64,000 bases of DNA, from NCBI RefSeq assembly GCF_004366595.1, contig NZ_SORE01000003.1, forward strand, positions 124,001 to 188,000, read 5' to 3'. This document shows positions 26,429-34,675 of this stretch, one piece after another; the first letter of the stretch is position 1; the number at the start of each line of letters is the position of its first letter. The notes beneath the pieces were generated by a model, which saw nothing but the letters and a program-made list of their open reading frames with translations, ran no database searches and had not been told where the DNA came from. The stretch comes from Paraburkholderia rhizosphaerae. GTDB taxonomy: Bacteria; Pseudomonadota; Gammaproteobacteria; Burkholderiales; Burkholderiaceae. Made by a program: the position numbers and the translations under genes.

Positions 26429-27727
26429 ATGAAACGCAAGTCCCTGTTCGCTCTTTCGGCTGTCATCGTCGTTGCGGCCGCCGCGCTCGTTCCGGTCCTC
26501 TGGTCGGGTAGCGACAACCTGCACAACGGCTCCGCGATGGCGGCCACACCGGCCGACCAGGCCGCGCTGATCAAGCGGGGTGAGTACCTCGCGCGCGCCG
26601 GCGACTGCATCGCGTGTCACACGGTGCGCGGCGGCAAGGAATTCGCCGGCGGCCTGCCGATGGCCACGCCGTTCGGCACGCTGTTCACGCCGAACATCAC
26701 ACCGGATGACGAATTCGGTATCGGCAAGTGGTCGTCGGATGACTTCTACCGCGCGATGCACACGGGCCGCTCGAAGGACGGCAGCCTGCTGTACCCGGCC
26801 TTCCCGTTCACGAGCTACACGAAGGTCACGCGCGCCGACGCGGACGCGATTTACGCGTACCTGCGCTCGGTGCCGCCGGTGCATGTGCCGAGCCGCCCGC
26901 ATGAACTGAAGTTCCCGTTCAACAACCGTAACCTGCTGATCGGCTGGCGCACGCTGTTTTTCCGTGAAGGCGAGTACAAGCCGGATCCGACGAAGTCGGT
27001 CGAGTGGAACCGCGGCGCGTACCTGATCGAAGGCCTCGGTCACTGCGGCATGTGCCACACGTCGATCAACGCGATGGGCGGCCCGGTGAATTCGGCGGCG
27101 TTCGCAGGCGGTCTGATCCCACTGCAGAACTGGTACGCACCGTCGCTGACATCGAACAAGGAAGCCGGTCTCGGCGACTGGGACATCAAGGACATCTCCG
27201 ATCTTCTGAAGACCGGCGTGTCGGAGCGCGGCGCGGTGTTCGGCCCGATGGCCGAAGTCGTGCACAACAGCTTGCAGTACATGTCCGACGATGACATCCA
27301 CGCGATGTCGACGTACCTGAAGACGATCCCGCAGAAAGACGAAGCGCCGGAGCATCTGCAACTGGAAACCAGCGAACAGTTCGGCAGCGAACTGTTGAAG
27401 CAAGGCCAGAAGATCTACGCTGATAACTGCGCGAAGTGCCACGCGGAAAACGGCCTCGGCATGCCGCCGTCGTTCCCGCCGCTCGCGAACAACCAGTCCA
27501 TTCAGATGCCGTCCGCGGTCAACCCGATCCGTATGGTGCTCAATGGCGGTTATCCGCCGAGCACGGGCGGCAATCCGAAGCCGTACGGTATGCCGCCGTT
27601 CGCACAATCGCTGTCGAATCAGGAGGTGGCTGCGGTCGTGACGTACATCCGGATGTCGTGGGGTAACCACGGTACGCCGGTGTCGCCGCAACAGGTCAGC
27701 GAACTGCGTTCGGCGCCGCTCGACTAA
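26429..27727 (+). CDS. Tri-haem cytochrome c (alcohol/gluconate dehydrogenase subunit type)
   Basis: 432-residue exported protein with a signal peptide (1-38) and three haem motifs: CIACH (60-64), CGMCH (206-210) and CAKCH (334-338). The layout and blocks such as GGLPMATPFGTLFTPNITPDD and NRGAYLIEGLGHCGMCHT match the membrane-bound cytochrome subunit of periplasmic dehydrogenases. No flavoprotein or quinoprotein large subunit is adjacent. Together with the di-haem cytochrome upstream it may pass electrons to an oxidase. A terminator follows. Confidence 0.92.
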   Translation: MKRKSLFALSAVIVVAAAALVPVLWSGSDNLHNGSAMAATPADQAALIKRGEYLARAGDCIACHTVRGGKEFAGGLPMATPFGTLFTPNITPDDEFGIGKWSSDDFYRAMHTGRSKDGSLLYPAFPFTSYTKVTRADADAIYAYLRSVPPVHVPSRPHELKFPFNNRNLLIGWRTLFFREGEYKPDPTKSVEWNRGAYLIEGLGHCGMCHTSINAMGGPVNSAAFAGGLIPLQNWYAPSLTSNKEAGLGDWDIKDISDLLKTGVSERGAVFGPMAEVVHNSLQYMSDDDIHAMSTYLKTIPQKDEAPEHLQLETSEQFGSELLKQGQKIYADNCAKCHAENGLGMPPSFPPLANNQSIQMPSAVNPIRMVLNGGYPPSTGGNPKPYGMPPFAQSLSNQEVAAVVTYIRMSWGNHGTPVSPQQVSELRSAPLD

Positions 27728-27746
27728 GCGGTACCCGATGCAAGCA

Positions 27747-27783
27747 GGGCGCGGCCAGTTCGCGGGCCGCGCCCTTTGTTTTT
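27747..27783 (+). terminator. Rho-independent terminator of the cytochrome operon
   Basis: GGGCGCGGCC pairs with GGCCGCGCCC across an 8-nt loop, followed by TTTGTTTTT, 20 bp after the stop codon. Confidence 0.88.
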
Positions 27784-27873
27784 GGTTTTCGTTAAACCAT
27801 AAAGGGCTGGCCCGCCGCGTGCTGGGTAGCTCATAACGAGCAGTTTGCATTTGAGTGTTCGGGGAGGAACGCC

Positions 27874-28494
27874 GTGCCAATCGGCGAGCGTCTGAACTGC
27901 ATCACCCACCTTGTCGGCGCGTTGTTATCGGCGGCAGGGCTGGCGACGCTCGTGACGCTCGGCGCCGTCGACGGCGATGCGTACAAGGTGGTCAGCCTTA
28001 GCGTTTATGGCGCAATGCTGTTCGTGTTGTACGCAATCTCGACGCTCTATCACAGCGTGCGTGCTCCGCGAGTCAAGAGCGTGCTGCAGAAGTGTGATCA
28101 TGCGGCGATCTACCTGATGATCGCGGGCAGTTATACGCCATTCACGCTGGTCACGTTGCGCGGTCCGTGGGGCTGGTCGCTATTTGGCGTCAGCTGGGGC
28201 TTGGCCGCGCTTGGCATCATGCAGGAACTCACGCTCGGGCGGCGCACCCGCAGCGTATCGATGGTGCTGTATGTGTTGATGGGATGGCTTGCGCTCGTCG
28301 CCATCCGTCCGCTGGTCGAAGCATTGCCGGCAGCGGGCACAGTATGGCTCGTCGCCGGCGGCATCATTTACAGCGCTGGCATCTATTTCTTCATCAACGA
28401 CGAGCGCATCCGGCACGGACATGGTATCTGGCACCTGTTCGTGCTCGCTGGCAGTTTGTGCCAGTTCGTCACTGTCGCGCGCTATGTCGCATGA
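27874..28494 (+). CDS. Haemolysin III / YqfA-type membrane protein
   Basis: 206-residue inner-membrane protein of the PAQR-related haemolysin III family with seven hydrophobic segments. Conserved residues are visible: ERLNCITHLVGALL at the start, STLYHSV with the family Ser/His, KCDHAAIYLMIAGSYTPF, and GHGIWHLFVLAGS near the end. These His/Asp residues likely form a metal site. It starts with GTG at 27874, preceded by GGGGAGGA. Function in bacteria is poorly defined; a membrane hydrolase role is proposed for the superfamily. Confidence 0.92.
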   Translation: MPIGERLNCITHLVGALLSAAGLATLVTLGAVDGDAYKVVSLSVYGAMLFVLYAISTLYHSVRAPRVKSVLQKCDHAAIYLMIAGSYTPFTLVTLRGPWGWSLFGVSWGLAALGIMQELTLGRRTRSVSMVLYVLMGWLALVAIRPLVEALPAAGTVWLVAGGIIYSAGIYFFINDERIRHGHGIWHLFVLAGSLCQFVTVARYVA

Positions 28495-28686
28495 TGACCC
28501 CTTGCAATAAATGCAACTTAACGCCAGTCGACGTGTCTGCTTAGCGCGTTGAAGCATTCGGCATGCAACGTGCGTGCCGCCGATTTTTTACGCGAACGGC
28601 GTCGGCGAGGCAGCAAGATGAGCCTCGCTGGATGAGCCGGCCAATGTATGTCCCCCCGTTCGCCACATCCGCATTACGAAGAGCTT

Positions 28687-30333
28687 ATGTCTTTTGATTC
28701 TCTCGGCTTGTCCGAACCGTTGGTCCGCGCCGTTCACGAACTCGGCTATACGTCTCCTACTCCGATCCAGCTGCAAGCCATTCCCGCGGTGCTGAACGGC
28801 GGCGATCTGCTCGCCGGCGCGCAGACCGGCACCGGCAAGACCGCCGGCTTCACGCTGCCTATCCTGCAACGGCTGTCGACCAACGCGTCGTCTGCCGCGA
28901 ACGCGAAGCGCGTGGTTCGCGCGCTGATCCTCACGCCGACGCGCGAGCTCGCCGCGCAGGTCGAGGAAAGCGTTCGCGCTTACAGCAGGTATGTGACGGT
29001 GAAGTCGACCGTGATGTTCGGCGGGGTCGGCATCAATCCGCAAATCGATGCGTTAAAGCGCGGCGTCGATATCGTCGTCGCGACGCCGGGGCGCCTGCTC
29101 GATCACATGCAGCAGAAGACCATCGATCTGTCGCGTATCGAGATACTCGTGCTCGATGAAGCGGACCGCATGCTCGATATGGGCTTCATTCACGACATCA
29201 AGCGCGTGCTCGCGAAGCTGCCGCCGAAGCGGCAGAACCTGCTGTTCTCCGCGACCTTTTCCGATGAAATCAAGGCGCTCGCTGACAGCCTGCTCAACTC
29301 GCCCGCATTGATCGAAGTCGCGCGGCGCAACACGACGGCCGAAACCGTCGCGCAGAAGGTGTACCCGGTCGATCGCGACCGCAAGCGCGAACTGCTCACG
29401 CATCTGATCCGGCAGCACAACTGGTTCCAGGTGCTGGTGTTCACGCGCACCAAGCATGGCGCGAACCGCCTTGCCGAACAGCTGACGAAGGACGGCATCA
29501 GCGCATTAGCCATTCACGGGAACAAGAGCCAGTCGGCGCGCACGCGCGCACTCAGCGAGTTCAAGGAAGGCACGCTGCAGGTGCTGGTCGCGACCGATAT
29601 CGCCGCGCGCGGCATCGATATTGATCAGCTGCCGCATGTGGTCAATTTCGATTTGCCGAACGTGCCCGAAGACTACGTGCACCGGATTGGCCGTACCGGC
29701 CGCGCGGGCGCGACCGGTGAGGCGGTGTCGCTGGTCTGCGTCGACGAGCTGCAATTGCTCAAGGACATTGAGAAGCTGATCAAGCGCGCGGTGCCGCAAG
29801 AAGTGATTGCCGGCTTCGAGCCCGATCCGAACGCACGACCCGAGCCGATTCAGCGACGCGGTCAGGGTGGCGGTGCGCGTCAGCCGCGCGAAGCACGCGA
29901 CGCGGGTCAGCGGCAAGGCGCGCCGAAGCGCGACAGCGCTGCGGCTTCGAAACAGCGGCCACAGCAGCCGCGATCGGGCAAACCGGCGGCGAATTCGCAG
30001 GCAAGCGCGAAGCCGAAGCAGCAACAAAAGCAGCAGCAGGGTCAGCCGCGCAATCAGCAACACGCGGGCGGCGGCAAGACGCATGCTCAGCAACCGGCCA
30101 AACCGCAAGGCGCAAGGCCCGCGAATGCGCAAGGTCAAGCGCGCAAGGACAGCCCGCGCCACGACGCAGCGCGCGCGCATGAGAAGCCGCGCTCGAGTAC
30201 TCACGATCACGGCGCCGCGCATGCGCAGCGCAAGCCGGGTAACAATCCGGGCGCCCTGCTCGGCGGCAACAAGCCGCGCAGCGACGCGCCGAAGCGGCCG
30301 AACCCGCCGCGCGATACGCGGCGCGGCGACTAA
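28687..30333 (+). CDS. rhlE: DEAD-box RNA helicase RhlE
   Basis: 548-residue ATP-dependent RNA helicase. It has all helicase blocks in order: the Q motif ([27 protein letters not shown]), [11 protein letters not shown] (Walker A), [29 protein letters not shown] (DEAD), [38 protein letters not shown] and [10 protein letters not shown]. After about residue 385 a 160-residue Gln/Lys/Arg-rich low-complexity tail follows, probably for RNA binding. The ATG at 28687 is the standard start (MSFDSLGLS). The 190-bp leader could carry post-transcriptional control, but no specific element was seen. Confidence 0.95.
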   Translation: MSFDSLGLSEPLVRAVHELGYTSPTPIQLQAIPAVLNGGDLLAGAQTGTGKTAGFTLPILQRLSTNASSAANAKRVVRALILTPTRELAAQVEESVRAYSRYVTVKSTVMFGGVGINPQIDALKRGVDIVVATPGRLLDHMQQKTIDLSRIEILVLDEADRMLDMGFIHDIKRVLAKLPPKRQNLLFSATFSDEIKALADSLLNSPALIEVARRNTTAETVAQKVYPVDRDRKRELLTHLIRQHNWFQVLVFTRTKHGANRLAEQLTKDGISALAIHGNKSQSARTRALSEFKEGTLQVLVATDIAARGIDIDQLPHVVNFDLPNVPEDYVHRIGRTGRAGATGEAVSLVCVDELQLLKDIEKLIKRAVPQEVIAGFEPDPNARPEPIQRRGQGGGARQPREARDAGQRQGAPKRDSAAASKQRPQQPRSGKPAANSQASAKPKQQQKQQQGQPRNQQHAGGGKTHAQQPAKPQGARPANAQGQARKDSPRHDAARAHEKPRSSTHDHGAAHAQRKPGNNPGALLGGNKPRSDAPKRPNPPRDTRRGD

Positions 30334-30467
30334 AGGGCAACTGAGGGTGGCGACTGAAGCGCGCCAGAAGCACTTGAAGGGCACCGAAGGGTGACTGAAG
30401 GGTTAGAAGCGCGCGAAATTGGCTACGACGCCGGGCATCACTGCTACGAAACGTCCGGTTGCCCTCT

Positions 30468-30998
30468 TCACGACGAACGCCCAGCCGCCCTCTTCAGATA
30501 GTCGATCTGCTGCATCCAGCGTTCGAGCGTCGCGTCCTTTCCTTCTTCGAGTGCGAACGTAATGCCACTCGTGAGCCGCGCGTAGCGCACCCGCTGCGCT
30601 TCGCCCATATCGATCGAACCACGGAAACATACAAGCCCGGCCGACGCGTCGCGAGCGTCATCATCAACAGGCAGCGGCACGAATTCCAGCTGCACCTGAT
30701 AGAACGCATCGTCGAATACGAACGTAAGCGCGGCACGCCGGTTCTGCGCTAGCGCTCGTGCGCAACGGGCTTGTGGCCACAGCGCGATGCAAAGACTTCG
30801 CGAATCCGGCGCGTAAAGCTCGCCGATTCCGAGCAGAGACGTTCGCAGATGGCCAATCGTGTCGGTCGTCAGCAGCGAAGCCGTGAAACCGATTTTGGAC
30901 ACGAGCGACGTACCGTCGAATAGCGCGCGCAGGCCGTCGGGCCATTGATCGAATAACTGCTGTTCAAGCGTGGGTTTGCCGGCCGCGGAATCGGTCAT
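30468..30998 (-). CDS. Pyridoxamine 5'-phosphate oxidase-family protein
   Basis: 176-residue soluble protein with the split-barrel flavin-binding fold: LVSKIGFTASLLTTDTIGHLRTSLLGIGELYA, then RSLCIALWPQARCARALAQNRRAALTFVFDDAFYQVQLEF and a C-terminal SGITFALEEGKDATLERW segment. This resembles stand-alone PPOX-type flavoproteins, not the vitamin B6 enzyme PdxH. GGAGA stands before the ATG at 30998. The cofactor (FMN or F420) and substrate are unknown. Confidence 0.8.
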   Translation of the reverse strand: MTDSAAGKPTLEQQLFDQWPDGLRALFDGTSLVSKIGFTASLLTTDTIGHLRTSLLGIGELYAPDSRSLCIALWPQARCARALAQNRRAALTFVFDDAFYQVQLEFVPLPVDDDARDASAGLVCFRGSIDMGEAQRVRYARLTSGITFALEEGKDATLERWMQQIDYLKRAAGRSS

Positions 30999-31069
30999 TA
31001 AATATCTCCATCGATGGTCGATGCGGCCGCTGCGCCACATCGGATGCGTACGATTCAGGGTCGCCACAT

Positions 31070-31099
31070 AAGCAAATGGCCCGCCAGATGCGGGCCATT
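31070..31099 (-). terminator. Hairpin terminator after the di-iron protein gene
   Basis: On the minus strand AATGGCCCGC pairs with GCGGGCCATT around a 5-nt loop (31075-31099), followed by TTGCTTAT. It is 128 bp after the stop of the di-iron protein gene. The stem is very stable and the T tract is weak. Confidence 0.6.
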
Positions 31100-31226
31100 C
31101 TGATCTGTCCGGTAGCACATGGGCGCTTATCGATCGCTTACCGATACAGTGCGTGACGCACGAGCGCAGTCACGGTCACAGTCACCCTACGACGCAGCAA
31201 AACGTCAAAAAGTCTGTCCGCGGCGC

Positions 31227-32054
31227 TTATCGAAAGAACACATGCTGCGCGATTTTCTCGAGCGGATAGTGCACACCGGGCTGAATTTTCGCCGGCAGAT
31301 CGAGTGGCTTCAGCAGCATCTTCACACACATTTCCGCTGACAGGTTGCGACGCACGAGCTTGTTCACGCGCGCGGAGAGCTCCTTGTTATAGGCCGGGTC
31401 CGCGACCCGCTCCGGATAGCGGATCGCAAACACATGCCGCAGCGCAATTTCAGAGTCTTCGTTCTTGATCTCCATGACCCGGCGCAGCAATGCGCCGAGC
31501 ACCGCGAGCCGGCCATTGCCTTCGATCCTGTTGTACTTTTTAAAGAATTTGAAAAAGTGCTTGTAGTGCCGAACCTCGTCGGTACGGATGTTGTCGGTGA
31601 TCTGCTTGAGCACCGGTTCGTCCGAACAGGTGCTGATCGCCCGATAAAGCGTCGCCGTGCCGGTCTCGACCACGCAGCGCGCGACCATCTCGAGCGCACG
31701 CGTTTTCTCGAACTCCTCGACGCTGCAGGTCTTCGAATATTCATCGAAGAAATTGTGAAACGCGGTGTCCCAGTCGAACTCGGGCCACACGTGCGCGATG
31801 TAGGTTTTTAGCGCGCGCCCATGCTGCAGTTCCTCCGGCTCCCATTCGGTGTTGAGCCATGCGGACACCTCAGGGTCGTCGTTAAAAAACGTGCTGAGGT
31901 TCCTTGTATAGAGGTCTGTACCGCTTTCAATAAAAGAAGACGCGCACAACAACAGCAGCAGATCCTCGTTGGCGACAGCGCGCGGACGGTCGATTCGGCT
32001 CAGATCGATATCTTCGATTCGCCAGGGCATTTCGTGGATCGCTTTAGTGTGCAT
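31227..32054 (-). CDS. Ferritin-like di-iron protein related to acyl-ACP desaturases
   Basis: 275 residues, soluble. The di-iron ligand pattern of the soluble desaturase group is complete: Glu43 (FIESGT), Glu75-x2-His78 (PEELQH), Glu130 (VVETGT) and Glu160-x2-His163 (DEVRHY). Such sites activate oxygen. The substrate tunnel and acyl-carrier specificity cannot be read, and no ferredoxin partner is nearby. I chose the ATG at 32054 because GGGAG lies eight nt upstream; a TTG five codons earlier is the alternative. The gene stands alone, divergent from glpR. It could be a fatty-acid desaturase or an oxidase of unknown substrate. Confidence 0.82.
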   Translation of the reverse strand: MHTKAIHEMPWRIEDIDLSRIDRPRAVANEDLLLLLCASSFIESGTDLYTRNLSTFFNDDPEVSAWLNTEWEPEELQHGRALKTYIAHVWPEFDWDTAFHNFFDEYSKTCSVEEFEKTRALEMVARCVVETGTATLYRAISTCSDEPVLKQITDNIRTDEVRHYKHFFKFFKKYNRIEGNGRLAVLGALLRRVMEIKNEDSEIALRHVFAIRYPERVADPAYNKELSARVNKLVRRNLSAEMCVKMLLKPLDLPAKIQPGVHYPLEKIAQHVFFR

Positions 32055-32514
32055 GTGTAGTGCTCCCAAAACTGGATCGGCTCGTTGAACGAAGCATGCC
32101 CAAAACCCGAGCGCTCTGACCGGTAATCTCGCGCTTTTCTCCCAAAATGCACGACAGCCCGATGTTAACGAATTGGTCTTTACCTTTCATCTTAGCCGCT
32201 GATTCGCAAAAGTGCAGGAACACCCGAGCACAGACCATGCCGAGCTATCCCAGGTTCCTGTGACAAATGACGCGATCGGGCAAGGCGCGATGCCATGCGC
32301 GCGATGTGCAACGCGCATGCTTGCTGGACGCGGGTCAGCGATGTAACAGGCGGTAAGAGACAGCGCGTGTATGAAGACCTCGCAAGCCCATGCGGATTGA
32401 CATTCGTATGCGCGTTGACGGGCGCCTCGCAGGGCTCATCGAGCGGACGCCTTACAATACGCGCAAGCCAACCCTTGCCCGCCGCGCGCCACCGCGCGGA
32501 CCGACCGCCAAGCC
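32055..32514. other. Divergent intergenic region, di-iron protein / glpR
   Basis: 460 bp without a supported gene. A TACAAT hexamer (32453-32458) is a possible -10 element for glpR, without a good -35 partner. TTGACA and TTGACG hexamers near 32397 and 32415 have no -10 at the right distance. No GlpR-type palindrome was found here. Confidence 0.5.
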
Positions 32515-33294
32515 ATGACCCGAGACCCGCGCCTCACGCTGAACGCACGCCAACAGGAACTACTCGAATGGGTGCAGCGCGACGGCTTCGTGACGGTGGA
32601 CGATCTTGCCGCCCACTTCGACGTGACGCCGCAAACCATCCGGCGCGACGTCAACTGGCTCGCCGACATCAATTTGCTGCGCCGCTATCACGGCGGCGCG
32701 AGCCTGCCCACCAGTTCCGAGAATGTGTCGTACAGCGCACGACAACGGATGTTCCATGACGAGAAGCGCCGCATCGCAGCACTCGTCGCGACACATATCC
32801 CCGATCAGGCGTCGCTCTTCATCAACCTGGGCACGACCACCGAGGAAGTTGCGCGCGCATTGAACCGCCATCGCGGGCTGCATGTGATCACCAACAATCT
32901 GAATGTCGCGAGCATGATGAGCGGCTATCCGGATTGCGAGGTGCTGGTGACGGGCGGCATCGTGCGACCGTGGGATAAGGGCATCGTCGGCGAACTGGCG
33001 ATCGACTTTATCCGGCAGTTCAAGGTGGACTTCGCGATCATCGGCACGTCGAGCATCGAGACCGACGGCACGCTACGCGACTTCGATACGCGCGAAGTGC
33101 GCGTCGCCGAAGCGATCATCGAGCATTCGCGCACCGTGTTTCTCGCTGCCGATCACTCGAAGTTCGGCCGGCCGGCTCTCGTACGTCAAGGCCATCTGAA
33201 CCAGATCGATTCGCTCTTTACCGATGCGCCGCCCCCCGCCGGAATGGCCGAAACGATTGCCACATCCGGCACGCAGGTGTTCATCGCCGAGTAA
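32515..33294 (+). CDS. glpR: DeoR-family repressor GlpR
   Basis: 259-residue repressor of glycerol 3-phosphate metabolism. The N-terminal DeoR helix-turn-helix (RQQELLEWVQRDGFVTVDDLAAHFDVTPQTIRRDVNWLA) is followed by the sugar-phosphate sensing domain (SLFINLGTTTEEVARALNRH; VLVTGGIVRPWDKGIVGELA; VFLAADHSKFGRPALVR). glpD and glpK lie downstream on the same strand, and a palindrome with the GlpR consensus architecture sits before glpD. Glycerol 3-phosphate is the expected inducer. Confidence 0.95.
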   Translation: MTRDPRLTLNARQQELLEWVQRDGFVTVDDLAAHFDVTPQTIRRDVNWLADINLLRRYHGGASLPTSSENVSYSARQRMFHDEKRRIAALVATHIPDQASLFINLGTTTEEVARALNRHRGLHVITNNLNVASMMSGYPDCEVLVTGGIVRPWDKGIVGELAIDFIRQFKVDFAIIGTSSIETDGTLRDFDTREVRVAEAIIEHSRTVFLAADHSKFGRPALVRQGHLNQIDSLFTDAPPPAGMAETIATSGTQVFIAE

Positions 33295-33645
33295 CGCGCG
33301 TGCGTCGAAGTGAAAGCGGACGAAAGCAAAATTTAACGGGGCCGCATATTGCGCCGCACATCGAAGCATGCTGCGATGCACGCGAAACCTGCAGTGAAGT
33401 CGTGAAGTCGACGGCTGGCTCAGACCGCCTGGAGGGCTCGCCGCTGTCAAATGGAAAATTTACTGGGGCCGATTTGGCGTTCGTGCGGTAGTTGACTAAA
33501 CTCCAGTTCCCCGACGTGCTTATCGAGCGCGACGGCGACGAAAGCTGAACCTCATGCCTGATCCCATAAGGATCGCCCCGCTGTCAGCACCGCCTGACAG
33601 AATCGCGCGAAGGCAGCCCGAGTATGCGTGGAATGGAGAGAAACG
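33295..33645. repeat. Intergenic region with two similar 17-bp direct repeats
   Basis: 351 bp between glpR and a small ORF, no gene. AAAATTTAACGGGGCCG (33328-33344) and AAAATTTACTGGGGCCG (33455-33471) match at 15 of 17 positions, 127 bp apart in the same orientation. Repeats of this kind occur near the ends of IS21-type elements (remembered, not searched), so this may be a degraded mobile-element end. No transposase fragment is recognisable here. Confidence 0.55.
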
Positions 33646-33843
33646 ATGCTGAGTCCGCATGAATTCGCCACATTGTTGCTCGTGAAGGACGCACCGAACC
33701 AGGTCGACATGCAGCGCCAGGAGCTTGACGCGCTGCTCGAACGGCAGCTCGTCCAACTCGAACGACTCGCGTCGGGCCGGCAGCAATGGCGCGTCACCGA
33801 GAGCGGCGATTCCGCACTCAGAGCCATCAAGCGATTGTCGTAA
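33646..33843 (+). CDS. Small winged-helix-like protein, 65 residues
   Basis: The start at 33646 (MLSPHEFATLLLVKDAPNQVD) is fixed by GGAGAG eight nt upstream. The sequence HEFATLLLV, ELDALLERQLVQLERLASGRQQWRVTESGDSALRAIKRL resembles the last helix and wing of a MarR/PadR-type winged helix without its recognition helix partner. It is too short for a full regulator. A strong hairpin follows at once. The function is unknown. Confidence 0.7.
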   Translation: MLSPHEFATLLLVKDAPNQVDMQRQELDALLERQLVQLERLASGRQQWRVTESGDSALRAIKRLS

Positions 33844-33851
33844 TTCACCCC

Positions 33852-33874
33852 TGCCCGGCATGCATTGCCGGGCA
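33852..33874 (+). terminator. Strong hairpin after the small winged-helix gene
   Basis: TGCCCGGCA and TGCCGGGCA form a perfect 9-bp stem with a 5-nt loop, eight bp after the stop codon. There is no T tract, so it may stabilise the 3' end of the transcript rather than terminate it alone. Confidence 0.5.
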
Positions 33875-34020
33875 TCACGTATTGAATCGGTGAGCGTGTC
33901 CGCAACGGACATGCGAGCGCACGGGTTCGCGGACGGTCACGCGGCGCCGGGTTTCCGGTCTGCTCGCCTGACCGTTTTCTTATGCCTGTTCTTCTGTCGA
34001 ACCCGACGATCCCGCCTGGC

Positions 34021-34395
34021 TTAGCCGCTGCGCAGCGTCGGATCGACTGCCGAACGCCAGGTAATCGCTAGCGCCCGCTGTTCGTTGAAAAACGCTACCC
34101 AGCGATTGCGCAATTCCGGGTCGCTACTCGTACCGTATTGGGTGTACTGCTTCGCGATCGACTGCTGAAATCCGCAGAAATTGTCCTGCGTCAGCCGGCC
34201 GCGCCGATACGCGACAAACGCGTCAAAAAACGCCACGTAGACCGACTGCGCGTCCTGCCCGTAGTCGACCGTTTGCGGACCGCACATCTGCTGCAACGCT
34301 TCGAACGACGGCGCACCCCTGGTGCCGGTCAGGCTGGGCGTGCTCACACAACCCGCGACGAGTGTCGCGGCCCCGATCATCCAGATTCCACGCAT
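34021..34395 (-). CDS. Putative lipoprotein, 124 residues
   Basis: Signal peptide with lipobox LVAGC (MRGIWMIGAATLVAGCVS; Cys16 would be acylated). The mature part is a small domain with paired cysteines (QQMCGPQTVDYG; QDNFCGFQQSIAKQY). The ATG at 34395 is supported by an upstream GAGGTGA; longer frames place the signal peptide internally. Sorting to the outer membrane is expected because no Asp follows the Cys. The family is not recognised. It is divergent from glpD. Confidence 0.8.
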   Translation of the reverse strand: MRGIWMIGAATLVAGCVSTPSLTGTRGAPSFEALQQMCGPQTVDYGQDAQSVYVAFFDAFVAYRRGRLTQDNFCGFQQSIAKQYTQYGTSSDPELRNRWVAFFNEQRALAITWRSAVDPTLRSG

Positions 34396-34567
34396 GTTCT
34401 GTTCACCTCGAAATGGCTGGTGACATGAGTATCGTCCGGTGCGGCGCAGCGCGCCACCAGTCCGGCAAATGCGCGGCAAGCGTGCAGCCACTGCACGGCA
34501 ACTGCTGTCCGATGCGCAGTAAATACGGCCTCGCCCCTATCGCATCGCATCGCCCACGCCTGACGCC

Positions 34568-34616
34568 GTTCGAACTTTACTTTTTCGAATTCGCTCGTTA
34601 AAGTTCGAAAACGAAC
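34568..34616 (+). promoter_or_regulatory. GlpR operator region and glpD promoter
   Basis: GTTCGAAAACGAAC (34603-34616) is a perfect GTTCG-N4-CGAAC palindrome that fits the E. coli GlpR consensus TGTTCG-WTAW-CGAACA. Further TTCG/CGAA half-sites, including GTTCGAAC at 34568-34575, precede it. A plausible promoter, TTTACT (34576-34581), 16 bp, TTAAAG (34598-34603), is interleaved with them. This predicts repression of glpD, and perhaps glpK, by the product of the upstream glpR. Confidence 0.8.
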
Positions 34617-34675
34617 ACCAAGTTTTCGGGAAGCTTTCTCCGGGCGGGTTCATTTCACAAGAACGAGGGCTCACG

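Noticed and set aside
25802..27880. 692-residue minus-strand open frame opposite the cytochrome genes
   Set aside because: The plus strand encodes five intact haem motifs; the antisense frame is Arg-rich shadow.
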